DNA of 64,000 nucleotides from Rhodothalassium salexigens DSM 2132 (GCF_004341375.1 NZ_SLXO01000003.1:353345-417344), one strand, 5' to 3'; shown: positions 8,879 to 18,575, counted from the stretch's first letter. Notes: generated by a model not told the origin, from the letters alone. Numbers and translations are program-made.

Positions 8879-8899
8879 AAAAACCCCCCGTCCCGGGGG
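8879..8899 (-). terminator. Intrinsic terminator downstream of gltB
   Basis: Read on the minus strand, CCCCC-GGGAC-GGGGGG is followed immediately by TTTTT, 62 bp after the gltB stop. It separates gltD-gltB from the DUF4345 gene on the same strand. Confidence 0.7.
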
Positions 8900-8960
8900 A
8901 GGGCGAGGGGCATTGGTTGAGGCGTGACGCCGGTGTCGCCCGTTTGGGGGCGCGGTCGGC

Positions 8961-11900
8961 CTATTCCGCCGGGATGCGCGCGCCGGTGTCGTCGAGCGGC
9001 ACGTCGAGCTTGTCGAGGATTTCGGTCGGCACCACGTGGACGAAGCGGTCGCGATAGCTCTCCCAGTTGGCCAGGATCGCCAGCGCCAGCCGCGAGCCGG
9101 TCTCGGCGGCGTGTTCGCGGATCAGCCCTTGTGCCAGCGCCTCATAGTGCGGGTGGTCGAGCGGCCGGGTGATCGTGCTGTCGGGGTTGAGCTTGGCGGC
9201 CAGGGTGCCGTCCTCGTCGAGCACAAAGGCCATGCCCCCGGTCATGCCGGCGGCGAAGTTGTCGCCCACCGCGCCCAGGATCACCGCGTGACCGCCGGTC
9301 ATGTACTCGCAGCCATTGGCGCCGCAGCCCTCGACCACCACTTGCGCGCCCGAGTTGCGCACCGCGAAGCGCTCGCCCGCCTCGCCGGCGGCGAACAGCT
9401 TGCCCGCCGTGGCGCCGTAAAGCACCGTGTTGCCGATGATCGCGTTGCGGTGGCCGGTGAGCCCGGAGCGGTTGGGCGGCCGCACCACGATGGTGCCGCC
9501 CGACAGGCCCTTGCCCACATAGTCGTTGGCGTCGCCATAGACCACCAGCTTGAGCCCCTGCACGGCGAAGGCGCCGAGCGACTGGCCGGCCGAACCGCGC
9601 AGGTGCACCGACACATGGCCGGGCTTGAGCCCGCGTTCGCCGAACGTGCGCACCAGATGGCTGGAAAAGCGCGTGCCGATGGCGCGCTGGACGTTGCGGA
9701 TCGCGTAGGTGAGCTGCATCTTCTCGCCGCGCTCGAACACCGCCTTGGCGTCGTCGATCATCTGCGCGTCGAGGGTATCGGGCACCGGGTTGCGGCCGTC
9801 GATGGTACAGCGCCGGGCGTCCTGCGGCGCGTCGACCATGGTCAGCACCGGGTTGAGGTCCAGGTCGTCCAGATGCGCGGCCCCCCGGCTGACCTGGGTC
9901 AAAAGGTCGGTGCGGCCGATGATGTCGTCGATGCGCTCGGCGCCCAGGCTCGACAGGATTTCGCGCACCTCCTCGGCCAGATAGGTCATCAGGTTGATCA
10001 CCTGGTCGGCGCTGCCGCCGAACTTGGCGCGCAGCCGCTCGTCCTGGGTGCACACCCCCACCGGGCAGGTGTTGGAATGGCACTGGCGCACCATGATGCA
10101 GCCCATGGCCACCAGCGACGCGGTGCCGATGCCGAATTCCTCCGCGCCGAGCAGCGCGCCGACGACGATGTCGCGGCCGGTTTTGAGCCCGCCATCGACG
10201 CGCAGGCGCACCCGGTGGCGCAGATTGTTGAGCGTCAACACCTGGTTGACCTCGGACAGGCCCATTTCCCACGGCGTGCCGGCATATTTGATCGAGGTCT
10301 GCGGGCTGGCGCCGGTGCCGCCTGAATGGCCCGAGATGTTGATCACGTCGGCATGCGCCTTGGCGACGCCGGCGGCGATGGTCCCGATGCCCGCCGACGA
10401 CACCAGCTTGACGCACACCCGCGCCACCGGGTTGATCTGCTTCAGGTCGTAGATGAGCTGGGCCAGGTCCTCGATTGAATAGATGTCGTGGTGCGGCGGC
10501 GGCGAGATCAGGGTCACGCCCTTGGTGGCGTGGCGCAGCTTGGCGATCAGGTCGGTGACCTTGAAGCCGGGCAATTGGCCGCCCTCGCCAGGCTTGGCGC
10601 CCTGGGCCACCTTGATCTCGATTTCCTCGCAGTGGTTGAGATAGTTGGCGGTGACGCCGAAGCGCCCCGAAGCGACCTGCTTGACCGGCGAGTTGGCGTT
10701 GTCGCCATTGTCGTACGGGGTGAAGCGCTTTTCGTCTTCGCCGCCTTCGCCCGACACCGACTTGGCGCCGATGCGGTTCATGGCGATCGCCAGGGTCTCG
10801 TGAGCCTCGGGGCTGAGCGCGCCCATGCTCATGCCCGGGGTGACGAAGCGGCGCCGGATCGCGGTGATGCTTTCGACCCGTTCGAGCGGTGTCGGCGTCT
10901 CGACGGTCTTGAACGCCAACAGGTCGCGCAGGCTGACCGGCGGCGTCTGGGCGACCGCGGCGGAATAGGCGCGATAGCGGGTGTAGCTGCCCTCGGCCAC
11001 CGCCTCTTGCAGCATGTGCACCAGATTGCCCGAAAAGGCGTGCGTTTCGGTGCCGTGACGATAGCGGTAGAAGCCGCCCACGGGCAGGGTGACCACGGCT
11101 TCGTCGAAGGCGCGGGCGTGTTGTTCGCGCACCTTCTGTTCGATGCCGGTCAGCCCGATGCCGGAGATCTTGGACGGCACATTGGGGAAGAACTCGGCCA
11201 CCAGCGCGCGGCTCAGGCCCACGGCCTCGAAATTGCCGCCGCCGCGATAGGCCGAGATGATCGACACGCCCATCTTGGACATGATCTTGAGCAGGCCCTG
11301 GTTGATCGCCTCGCGCTGGCGCTCCAGGCAGGTGCCGAGGTCGAGCCCCTCGAACAGCCCGCGCGCGTGGCGTTCGCGCACCGCCTCCTGGGCCAGATAG
11401 GCGTTGACCGTGGTCGCGCCGACGCCGATCAGCACGGCGAAATAGTGCGGGTCCAGGCATTCGCCCGAGCGCACATTGATGCTGGTGAAGGTGCGCAGAC
11501 CCTGGTTCAGCAGGTGCGTGTGGACGCCGCCGGCGGCCAGGATCATCGGCACCGGCGCGCGGCGGGCCGAGACGCCCATGTCGGACAGGAACAATTGGGT
11601 CTTGCCCGCCTGCACCGCCTCCTGCGCCTCGGCACGGATGCGGTCGAGCGCGTCATGGAGCGCGTGCGGCCCGGCGTCGACCGCGAAGGTACAGTCGATC
11701 TCGTGCGCCTCGTCGCCGAAATAGCGGATCAGCGCGGTGTATTCGCCATTGGTCAGCACCGGGCTTTCCGCCACCATGGTGTCGGACTGGGGATTGTCGT
11801 TGTCGAGCACGTCGGCGAAGTTCGAGAACCGGGTCTTGAGCGACATCACCCGGTTTTCGCGCAACGGGTCGATCGGCGGGTTGGTGACCTGGCTGAAGCA

Positions 11901-13472
11901 CTGGCGGAAGAAGTGCGACAGGTTGCGATACTGCGACGACAGCACGGCGAGCGGCGTATCGTCGCCCATCGACCCGATCGCCTCCTTGGCGGTGGTCACC
12001 TGCGGGTGCAGCAGCAACTCCAGGTCCTCGCGGCTGATCCCGGCGGCCACCTGGCGCTGGCGCAAGTCGTCCTTGTCGAACAGCGCCGGCTCGCCGATGG
12101 TCCCCGACACCTGCGAGAACTCGGTGAAGTTGCGCACCCATTCCTCGAACGGCGCGCTGGCGGCCAGTTCGTCCTTGATCTCGCGGTCGCGGCAGAACCG
12201 TCCCTCGGCCAGATTGACGCCGATCATCTGCCCCGGCCCCACGCGGCCCTTCTCGCGCACGTCCTCTTCGCGCAGCGGCACCATGCCGGTCTCCGAGCCG
12301 ACCACCAACATGCCGTCATTGGTCAGCGAATAGCGCAGCGGGCGCAGGCCGTTGCGGTCGGCGCCGGCGAACACCCAATGGCCGTCGAAGCCGACCATGC
12401 CCACCGGCCCGTCCCACGGCTCCATCACCGAGGCGGAATAGGCGTACATGGCCCGGTGCGCCTCGGGCAGGTTGGCATTCTTCGACCAGGCCTCGGGGAT
12501 CAGCAGGGTCTTGGCCATCGGCCCGGTGCGCCCGGCGCGCACCAGCACCTCGAAGGTGGCGTCCATGGCGGCGCTGTCCGACGCGCCCATGGGGATCACC
12601 GGCTTGATGTCTTCCTGATGCGGGCCGAACGCCTGGCCGGCCATCTTGATCTCGTGGCTGCGCATCCAGTTGGTGTTGCCGCGCACGGTGTTGATCTCGC
12701 CATTGTGGGCGATCATGCGGAACGGCTGGGCCAGCCACCATTGCGGGAAGGTGTTGGTGGAATAGCGCTGGTGATAGAGCGCATAGGCCGAGACGAAGCG
12801 CTCGTCCTTGAGGTCGGGGTAGAACACCGCCAATTGCTCGGCCAGGAACAGGCCCTTGTAGATGACCGACCGGCACGACAGCGAACAGATGTAGAAATCG
12901 CCGACGCCGGCTTCGCGCACCGCGCGTTCGATGCGCCGGCGGATGATGTAAAGCTCGCGCTCGAACGTCTCCACGTCGACGCCCTTGGCGTTGGCGATCA
13001 TGATCTGTTCGATCTCGGGCCGGGTCGCCTGCGCCTTGTCGCCGATCACCGACACGTCCACCGGCACCTGGCGCCAGCCATAGATGGTGTAGCCGAAGGC
13101 GATGATCTCGGTCTCGACGATGGTCCGGCACCGCTCCTGGGCGCCCAGGTCGGTGCGCGGCAGGAACACCTGCCCGACCGCCAGCCGGTCGTCGGACGGC
13201 CGGTGGCCGGTGCGTTCGATATGCTCGCGGAAGAACGCTTGCGGGATCTCCACCTGGATGCCGGCGCCGTCGCCGGTCTTGCCGTCGGCGTCGACCGCGC
13301 CACGGTGCCAGACCGCGCACAGGGCGTTGATGGCCGCTTCGACCACCCGGCGGGTGGGCTTGCCGTCCACATTGGCGACGAAGCCGACGCCGCAGGCGTC
13401 ATGCTCTTCGCGCGGGTCATAGAGGCCGAACGGCGCCCGGCCGATGGGCGATTGAGGCGTGGTGCTGGTCAT
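8961..13472 (-). CDS. gltB: Glutamate synthase (NADPH) large subunit
   Basis: 1503 aa. With GltD it converts glutamine plus 2-oxoglutarate to two glutamates. The class II amidotransferase domain begins at Cys27 (HDACGVGF), implying removal of a 26-residue propeptide. The FMN/synthase domain follows from about residue 800, with the [3Fe-4S] ligands in CIMVRQCHSNTC. The C-terminal beta-helix domain contains repeated G-x-x-G-x-x-x-G runs. The ATG at 13472 has AAAGGA upstream, and a longer in-frame start at 13505 lacks one. It is the second gene after gltD, and a terminator follows. Confidence 0.98.
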   Translation of the reverse strand: MTSTTPQSPIGRAPFGLYDPREEHDACGVGFVANVDGKPTRRVVEAAINALCAVWHRGAVDADGKTGDGAGIQVEIPQAFFREHIERTGHRPSDDRLAVGQVFLPRTDLGAQERCRTIVETEIIAFGYTIYGWRQVPVDVSVIGDKAQATRPEIEQIMIANAKGVDVETFERELYIIRRRIERAVREAGVGDFYICSLSCRSVIYKGLFLAEQLAVFYPDLKDERFVSAYALYHQRYSTNTFPQWWLAQPFRMIAHNGEINTVRGNTNWMRSHEIKMAGQAFGPHQEDIKPVIPMGASDSAAMDATFEVLVRAGRTGPMAKTLLIPEAWSKNANLPEAHRAMYAYSASVMEPWDGPVGMVGFDGHWVFAGADRNGLRPLRYSLTNDGMLVVGSETGMVPLREEDVREKGRVGPGQMIGVNLAEGRFCRDREIKDELAASAPFEEWVRNFTEFSQVSGTIGEPALFDKDDLRQRQVAAGISREDLELLLHPQVTTAKEAIGSMGDDTPLAVLSSQYRNLSHFFRQCFSQVTNPPIDPLRENRVMSLKTRFSNFADVLDNDNPQSDTMVAESPVLTNGEYTALIRYFGDEAHEIDCTFAVDAGPHALHDALDRIRAEAQEAVQAGKTQLFLSDMGVSARRAPVPMILAAGGVHTHLLNQGLRTFTSINVRSGECLDPHYFAVLIGVGATTVNAYLAQEAVRERHARGLFEGLDLGTCLERQREAINQGLLKIMSKMGVSIISAYRGGGNFEAVGLSRALVAEFFPNVPSKISGIGLTGIEQKVREQHARAFDEAVVTLPVGGFYRYRHGTETHAFSGNLVHMLQEAVAEGSYTRYRAYSAAVAQTPPVSLRDLLAFKTVETPTPLERVESITAIRRRFVTPGMSMGALSPEAHETLAIAMNRIGAKSVSGEGGEDEKRFTPYDNGDNANSPVKQVASGRFGVTANYLNHCEEIEIKVAQGAKPGEGGQLPGFKVTDLIAKLRHATKGVTLISPPPHHDIYSIEDLAQLIYDLKQINPVARVCVKLVSSAGIGTIAAGVAKAHADVINISGHSGGTGASPQTSIKYAGTPWEMGLSEVNQVLTLNNLRHRVRLRVDGGLKTGRDIVVGALLGAEEFGIGTASLVAMGCIMVRQCHSNTCPVGVCTQDERLRAKFGGSADQVINLMTYLAEEVREILSSLGAERIDDIIGRTDLLTQVSRGAAHLDDLDLNPVLTMVDAPQDARRCTIDGRNPVPDTLDAQMIDDAKAVFERGEKMQLTYAIRNVQRAIGTRFSSHLVRTFGERGLKPGHVSVHLRGSAGQSLGAFAVQGLKLVVYGDANDYVGKGLSGGTIVVRPPNRSGLTGHRNAIIGNTVLYGATAGKLFAAGEAGERFAVRNSGAQVVVEGCGANGCEYMTGGHAVILGAVGDNFAAGMTGGMAFVLDEDGTLAAKLNPDSTITRPLDHPHYEALAQGLIREHAAETGSRLALAILANWESYRDRFVHVVPTEILDKLDVPLDDTGARIPAE

Positions 13473-13561
13473 GGGCGAGGTCCTTTCGCCGGGCGCTCGC
13501 CGCACCGGCGGCGGAGCGCGGATTGTCGAGTATCGGCCGGGCGGGCCGGCTGGGACGGCCT

Positions 13562-13645
13562 CTGGCCTGGGGCCTGGTCCGAGCCCTGGCCAGAGCCTTG
13601 GCCAGAGCCCTGGTCCGAGCCTTGGCCCGGGTCTTGGCCGGTGGC
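13562..13645. repeat. Tandem repeat, seven 12-bp units, in the gltD-gltB gap
   Basis: The 201-bp spacer between gltD and gltB contains seven imperfect 12-bp units of the form CTGGTCCGAGCC / TTGGCCAGAGCC. The fourth and fifth positions of each unit are GG or GC-rich throughout. The repeat would be transcribed in the gltD-gltB message. No ORF uses it on the coding strand. Confidence 0.8.
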
Positions 13646-13673
13646 GTGGCGGCGCGGGCCGGGCGGCCTGCGT

Positions 13674-15125
13674 CTATTCGGCGGCGATGGCGGCGGAGCG
13701 CGGGTGCGCCCCGGCCTTGGCGGACAGCCATTTGTGCATGGCGGCGGCGGCGTCGCGGCCGTCGCGGATCGCCCAGACCACCAGGCTTGCACCGCGCACG
13801 ATGTCGCCGGCGGCGAACACACCGTCGAGCGAGGTCATCATGCTGGCATGGTCCACCTTGACGGTGCCCCAGCGGTTGACGTCGAGCGCCGGCTCGCCGA
13901 ACAGCACCGGCAGGTCTTCGGCGTCATAGCCGAGCGCCAGGATCACCATGTCGGCGGGGATCGTCTCGGTCGAATCGGGCACCGGTTCGGGCGCCTGGCG
14001 GCCGGTGGCGTCGCGCGCGCCAAGCCGCATGCGGTAGGCGCGCACGCCGGTCACCGTGTGGTCGCCCAGGATCGCCTCGGGCGCCGACAGCCAGTGGAAG
14101 GCGACGCCCTCTTCCTCGGCGTTCTTCACCTCTTGTTGCGAGCCCGGCATGTTGGCCCGGTCGCGCCGGTAGAGGCAGGTGACGCTGGCGGCGTCCTGGC
14201 GGATCGCGGTGCGCACGCAGTCCATGGCGGTGTCGCCGCCGCCGATCACCACCACGCGCTTGTTGCGCGCGTCGAGCCGGCCGCTGTCGAAGTCGGCCAC
14301 GCGCTCGCCGAGCCCGCGCCGGTTGGAGCAGGTCAGGAACTCCATCGCCGGGATCACATTGTCGAGCCCGACGCCCGGCACCTTCAGGTCGCGCGCCTTA
14401 TAGGCGCCGGTGGCGATCAGCACCGCGTCGTGGGTCTGGCGCAACTCGGCCATGGTGACGTCGCGGCCCACCTCGGTGTTGAGCCGGAAGGCGATGTTGC
14501 TGTCCACCAGGCGCTGGTGGCGGCGGGCGACGATCTCCTTGTCGAGCTTGAAATTGGGGATGCCATAGATCAGCAGCCCGCCGGCGCGGTCGTAGCGGTC
14601 GTAGACGGTGACCTGGTAGCCGCGCTTGCGCAATTCCTCGGCGGCGGCCAGCCCGCCGGGCCCGGCGCCGATGATGCCCACCGACTGGCGGCGTTCCACC
14701 GGCGGCGTGAACGGCTTGACCCAGCCCTGTTCCCAGGCGTGGTCGAGGATGTGCTTTTCCACCGCGCCGATGGTGACCGCGTCGAACTCCTTCTCGATCA
14801 CGCAATTGCCCTCGCACAGGCGGTCCTGCGGGCAGATGCGGCCGCACACCTCGGGCATATTGTTGGTCGCCGACGCCACCTCATAGGCTTCTTCCATGCG
14901 GTCTTCGGCGACCAGCTTGAGCCAGTCGGGGATGTTGTTGTGCAGCGGGCAGTGCACCTGACAGAAGGGAATGCCGCACTGGCTGCACCGGCCGGCCTGT
15001 TCCTCGGCGCGTTCCTGGACGAACGGCGTGTAGATCTCGGCAAAGTCCTGGGCGCGCGTGTCGGCCGGCCGCTTGTCCGGCATCGCCTGCGGCGTGTCGG
15101 TGAATTTCAGCATCTTTCCGTTCAC
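13674..15125 (-). CDS. gltD: Glutamate synthase (NADPH) small subunit
   Basis: 483 aa, the FAD subunit that passes NADPH electrons to GltB. N-terminal cysteines for iron-sulfur clusters lie in CSQCGIPFCQVHCPLHN and CGRICPQDRLCEGNC. The FAD-binding motif IIGAGPGGLAAAEEL and the NADPH-binding motif VVIGGGDTAMDC follow. The GTG at 15125 is preferred because AAGGAG lies seven bases before it; an internal ATG four codons later has no comparable site. gltD precedes gltB, as in Azospirillum-type clusters and unlike E. coli. Confidence 0.96.
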   Translation of the reverse strand: MNGKMLKFTDTPQAMPDKRPADTRAQDFAEIYTPFVQERAEEQAGRCSQCGIPFCQVHCPLHNNIPDWLKLVAEDRMEEAYEVASATNNMPEVCGRICPQDRLCEGNCVIEKEFDAVTIGAVEKHILDHAWEQGWVKPFTPPVERRQSVGIIGAGPGGLAAAEELRKRGYQVTVYDRYDRAGGLLIYGIPNFKLDKEIVARRHQRLVDSNIAFRLNTEVGRDVTMAELRQTHDAVLIATGAYKARDLKVPGVGLDNVIPAMEFLTCSNRRGLGERVADFDSGRLDARNKRVVVIGGGDTAMDCVRTAIRQDAASVTCLYRRDRANMPGSQQEVKNAEEEGVAFHWLSAPEAILGDHTVTGVRAYRMRLGARDATGRQAPEPVPDSTETIPADMVILALGYDAEDLPVLFGEPALDVNRWGTVKVDHASMMTSLDGVFAAGDIVRGASLVVWAIRDGRDAAAAMHKWLSAKAGAHPRSAAIAAE

Positions 15126-15524
15126 GGGCTCACTCCTTGCCTCACAGGCCGGGCCCCGCGTTTCGGGAGCCAGGCATTCAATCCTGATTGTCTCCATCGG
15201 TTGGGGCCGGCTGGCCTGCCCGTCCGGTAGCCCGGGCGCCGCACCGTTCGCATGGCGTGGCGGGCGCGCGTGCCCCGACCGTGTGCCCTGAATGGGCTGG
15301 GGGATCTCTTATACCGACCTGCGGACCTCAAAGCGAGTCTAAATCCGCATTAAGGTACTTTTATGTGATATAAATTGACAGATTGTCGCAGTTTGCCTCG
15401 ATTCATCAGGGTCAGGCCGTCGCGATCAGGCATTAAACATCTCATTATGCGATATGAAAGCTGGCTGGTTTCCACGGGCACCGGCTGATATCACCGGCCT
15501 TCGCCCTTTGGAGCCTTGCTACCC
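15126..15524. promoter_or_regulatory. Divergent gltD / uppP control region
   Basis: A 399-bp gap with an A+T-rich core (about 15,330-15,460), unusual for this genome. On the plus strand a perfect TTGACA occurs at 15375-15380, but no good -10 hexamer is spaced after it. Part of the gap reads TATGTGATATAAATTGACAG. No coding sequence is seen. It probably holds the promoters of both genes. Confidence 0.5.
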
Positions 15525-16355
15525 ATGCCCTTGTTGCACCTGCTGGTTCTCGCCCTGGTTCAGGGTATCACCGAGTTTCTGCCGATTTCGTCCTCGGCCC
15601 ATCTGATCCTTGTGCCGGCGGTGACCGGTTGGCCCGATCAGGGGCCGGTGATGGACCTGGCCATGCATGTGGGCACATTGGTCGCCGTGTTGGTCTACTT
15701 CCGGCGCGATACCGTCGGCCTGACCTGGGCGGTGCTGGCGGCGGTAAGGGTGCCGGCGGCGCGTCGGGCGGTCGCCGGCACGCCCTATGCCGGCCTGTTG
15801 GCAGCGCTGTTGGTGGCCACCGTGCCGGTGGTGGCGGCGGGCGGCCTGTTGGCGGCGCTCGATCTGGTCGATCTGTTGCGCCGCCCCGACGTGATCGCGG
15901 CCGCCAGCATTGGGTTCGGGCTGTTGCTCTATGGGGTCGACATGCGCGCCCCGCGCCAGCGACGAATGTCGCACATGGGCCGGCGCCCGGCGCTGCTGAT
16001 CGGGCTGGCCCAGGTGTTGGCGTTGATTCCCGGCACCAGCCGTGCCGGCATCACCATGACCGCGGCCCGGGCGCTGGGCTTTCGACGGCCCGATGCGGCA
16101 CGGTTTTCGATGCTGTTGGCGATCCCGACCATCCTGGCCGGCGGCGCGCTGGCCGCTGCCGACTTGGCGGCCGAGGGTGCGGCCGGGCGCTGGCGCGACG
16201 CGCTGATCGGTGCCGGGCTTGCCTTTGCGTTCGCCCTGGCGGCGATCCACTTTTTGATGCGGTGGTTGCAGCGCGCGTCGATGACCATTTTCGTGGTCTA
16301 TCGGGTGGCGCTCGGGCTGGCGCTGTTGGCGCTGATCGGCGCCGGAGTTCTGTAG
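15525..16355 (+). CDS. uppP: Undecaprenyl-diphosphate phosphatase
   Basis: 276 aa polytopic membrane enzyme that dephosphorylates undecaprenyl pyrophosphate to recycle the cell-wall lipid carrier. Motif EFLPISSSAH (about 17-26) and the second motif PGTSRAGITM (about 170-179) carry the catalytic Glu, Ser and Arg. At least seven hydrophobic segments are present. The ATG at 15525 has GGAG 11 bases upstream; a TTG at 15516 is too close to that site. Confidence 0.96.
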   Translation: MPLLHLLVLALVQGITEFLPISSSAHLILVPAVTGWPDQGPVMDLAMHVGTLVAVLVYFRRDTVGLTWAVLAAVRVPAARRAVAGTPYAGLLAALLVATVPVVAAGGLLAALDLVDLLRRPDVIAAASIGFGLLLYGVDMRAPRQRRMSHMGRRPALLIGLAQVLALIPGTSRAGITMTAARALGFRRPDAARFSMLLAIPTILAGGALAAADLAAEGAAGRWRDALIGAGLAFAFALAAIHFLMRWLQRASMTIFVVYRVALGLALLALIGAGVL

Positions 16356-16439
16356 GTCCCGGTCGCCGGGCGGGCGATGGCCTGCCGGCCGGTCACGCCC
16401 GCACCGCCTTGGGTATGCCCGTGCGCTGATCCGTCAGCG

Positions 16440-16664
16440 CTACTGCGCGGCGGCGCGCTTGAGTTGCAGGGCGATGCGCAGCGCTTTGGCGCGCCGGAGG
16501 GCCGGATCCATGGGCGCGGCGGCCATGGGGTCTGCCGGCGTCGGTAACGGTGTCGAGGTTGTGTAGGGGGCTGTGGGCGCCCCCGGTGCGTCGCTCAGGG
16601 TCGGCGTGGCGTTGTCGCATGGCGCCTGCGCTACCGCTCGTGCTTGTGCCGTCATGGTCCGCAT
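16440..16664 (-). CDS. Possible small hypothetical protein
   Basis: 74 aa from an ATG preceded by AGGGGGT at suitable spacing. The sequence is Ala/Pro/Thr-rich in the middle and ends in a basic amphipathic segment (DPALRRAKALRIALQLKRAAAQ-like, about the last 20 residues). No family is recognised. It sits alone in the 750-bp gap between uppP and the NDUFA9-like gene, and in G+C-rich DNA such an ORF can arise by chance. Confidence 0.3.
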   Translation of the reverse strand: MRTMTAQARAVAQAPCDNATPTLSDAPGAPTAPYTTSTPLPTPADPMAAAPMDPALRRAKALRIALQLKRAAAQ

Positions 16665-17105
16665 TGGCTTTACCCCCTGTCTCCACATTGACCCTCAACC
16701 GGAGCGTCCGGCGCAGGACGAGAGCCGCGCGGTTTGCGCCGCCTCCCGAGGGGAACCGGGCGCCTTTTCCGCCCGGCCGCCTGTCGCGGAACACAGTGGG
16801 AAAAGCAATGCCCGTGCCAGCTTGGCAAGGGGCCTGGAATAGCGGTTTTCCAGGGGGATTCTCCTGCTGTTCCGGGCCTTGACCGGCAGATCCCGCCGGT
16901 TCGGGGCCGTGCTTTGCCGGGCGCGCTTTGCCGGCTTCGGTCCGGCTGCCCCGCCGTTTTGCCGGCCGGTGGGGCAGCCCTGATTGGTCCAGATCATGAG
17001 CGGCTGGCGGCGCGACACCGGCGGGACAGCGAGGGCCGGCGACAGGCTCCTTCGGCCGATCCGATCCTGCCGCATGGCCACCCGGCAGGGGTGCTGCGGC
17101 GCGCC
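16665..17105. other. Gap without recognisable gene
   Basis: About 440 bp of G+C-rich DNA. The only structure noticed is a small hairpin, CCTGGAA...TTCCAGG at 16833-16854. No ribosome-binding site followed by a plausible ORF is seen on either strand. Confidence 0.5.
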
Positions 17106-18056
17106 TTAGTGCGCCGAGGGTTTGGCGAACTGACCGCGCGGGCGGTAGTGCTCCAGATACTCGCCGAGGATCGCTTCGAGCGGCGTCGGCGTGATGCCCA
17201 GGTCTTCGAGTGTCGCGGCGTCGTCGGCGACCACATTGTCGCGCGCCAGCATCTTCAACTGGTCGGGCGTCAGCGGCGGGTTGGGCAGGAATTGCAGCAC
17301 CTGCGCCTGGAGCTTGGCGATCGGCATGGGGATCGAGACCAGGGGCCGCTTGATCATGATCTCCTTGAGCATCAGCTTGAGCAATTCCTCGAACGTGTAG
17401 GTGCGCGGGCCGCCCAGTTCGTAGGTCTTGCCGCGTGCCGGGCTGTCGGGTTCGAGGGCGGCGCGCACCGCGTCGGCCACGTCGCCCACATAGACCGGCT
17501 GGAACCGCGACTGGCCCGAGATCAAGGGCAGGGCCGGCGCCATGCGCGCCATCTTGGCGAAGCGGTTGAAGAAGTCGTCCTCCGGTCCGAACACGATCGA
17601 CGGGCGCAGGATGGTCGCCTCGGGGAAGTGCTCGCGCACCAGCGCCTCGCCGCGCGCCTTGCTGCGGGCGTAGGCGGCCGGGCTGTCGGCATCGGCGCCG
17701 ATGGCCGACATCTGCACCAGCGCCTTGACGCCGTGCTGCTTGGCCAGCCGCGCGATCCGGCCGGCGCCTTCGCCCTGCAGGGCGGCGAACTTCTGCTTGC
17801 CTGTCTCGGCCAGGATGCCGACCAGATTGACCACCGCGTCGGCGTCGGCGATGGCGCGCTCGACCGAGGCGTCGTCGCGGATATTGGCCTGGACGGTGTG
17901 GATCTGGCCGACCTCGCCCAGCGGCTTGAGGAACAGCGCCTCCTGCGGCCGGCGCCCGGCCGAGCGGATGCGGTCGCCGCGGTCGGCCAAGCGTTGCACC
18001 ACATAGCGGCCGAGAAAACCCGAGCCGCCGAAAACTGTGACGAGGCGTCCTTCCAT
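17106..18056 (-). CDS. Complex I NDUFA9-like NAD(P)-binding protein (atypical short-chain reductase)
   Basis: 316 aa. In alphaproteobacteria this family is related to the mitochondrial complex I accessory subunit NDUFA9. It has a Rossmann nucleotide-binding motif right at the N-terminus (VTVFGGSGFLGRYV). The family phrases VVNLVGIL and RPSIVFGPEDDFFNRFA are present, while the usual catalytic YxxxK is represented only by AYARSKARGE. The ATG at 18056 is favoured by GGGAG eight bases upstream over a TTG 15 bp earlier. It is monocistronic and convergent with uppP. Confidence 0.88.
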   Translation of the reverse strand: MEGRLVTVFGGSGFLGRYVVQRLADRGDRIRSAGRRPQEALFLKPLGEVGQIHTVQANIRDDASVERAIADADAVVNLVGILAETGKQKFAALQGEGAGRIARLAKQHGVKALVQMSAIGADADSPAAYARSKARGEALVREHFPEATILRPSIVFGPEDDFFNRFAKMARMAPALPLISGQSRFQPVYVGDVADAVRAALEPDSPARGKTYELGGPRTYTFEELLKLMLKEIMIKRPLVSIPMPIAKLQAQVLQFLPNPPLTPDQLKMLARDNVVADDAATLEDLGITPTPLEAILGEYLEHYRPRGQFAKPSAH

Positions 18057-18237
18057 GGTGGCGTCTCCCAATACATGAGCGGAGGTGGCCCGGCGATATC
18101 AGGCGCGCGGGGGTTCGACAGTCTTCTGCCGTCTTACCGGCGCGGCTTGGGCTTGCCAAGGCGGCGGCTTGTCCCGTCGGGTCGACCGGCGGTGCCGCAT
18201 GGGGGCAGAGGGTCGTTTCGGGGCCCGAAAACAATGC

Positions 18238-18266
18238 TTGACACCGGCCGGGCGGGGGCATACCAA
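18238..18266 (+). promoter_or_regulatory. Promoter of tRNA-Leu
   Basis: TTGACA at 18238-18243, a 17-bp spacer and TACCAA at 18261-18266, 23 bp before the tRNA. Confidence 0.65.
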
Positions 18267-18289
18267 GCGGCCCACAGCACACGCCCCAA

Positions 18290-18376
18290 GCCCAGGTGGC
18301 GGAATTGGTAGACGCGCTAGCTTCAGGTGCTAGTGACCGTATGGTCGTGGAGGTTCGAGTCCTCTCCTGGGCACCA
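18290..18376 (+). tRNA. tRNA-Leu (anticodon CAG)
   Basis: 87 nt including an encoded CCA. The acceptor arms GCCCAGG and CCTGGGC pair perfectly. The anticodon stem CTAGC/GCTAG encloses loop TTCAGGT, giving anticodon CAG. A long variable arm (TGACCGTATGGTCG) marks a class II tRNA, and the T-arm GGTTCGAGTCC is intact. Confidence 0.97.
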
Positions 18377-18515
18377 TTATGCCTTAACTAGCTGATTTCA
18401 TTGAAAAATTAGGGTGTCCCGGCGGCTTCTGATGCACCAGGACGGTGCGCGCAGGCCGCAGCGCCTGTGCGGCGTGCCGGCGATCCAGGGCGAGCGCCTT
18501 GGGGCGCGCAGCTCC

Positions 18516-18575
18516 AGAGCCAGCCCCAAAGACAGCCCCAAAGACAGCCCCAGGGCGAGCCTCAGCCTCAGCCTC
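18516..18575. repeat. Tandem repeat, five 12-bp units, overlapping the pyk stop
   Basis: Two exact units AAAGACAGCCCC (18528-18551) lie between related units AGAGCCAGCCCC, AGGGCGAGCCTC and AGCCTCAGCCTC. The array starts in the gap after pyk and overlaps the last codons and stop of pyk. Confidence 0.75.

Noticed and set aside
10488..15230. A 1580-aa plus-strand ORF opposite gltB and gltD
   Set aside because: Antisense shadow of conserved genes in high-G+C DNA, with His/Arg/Ala-rich sequence and no family features.
16393..18282. A 629-aa minus-strand ORF spanning the gap and the NDUFA9-like gene
   Set aside because: Out of frame with the recognisable reductase and rich in Arg/Ala/Gly.
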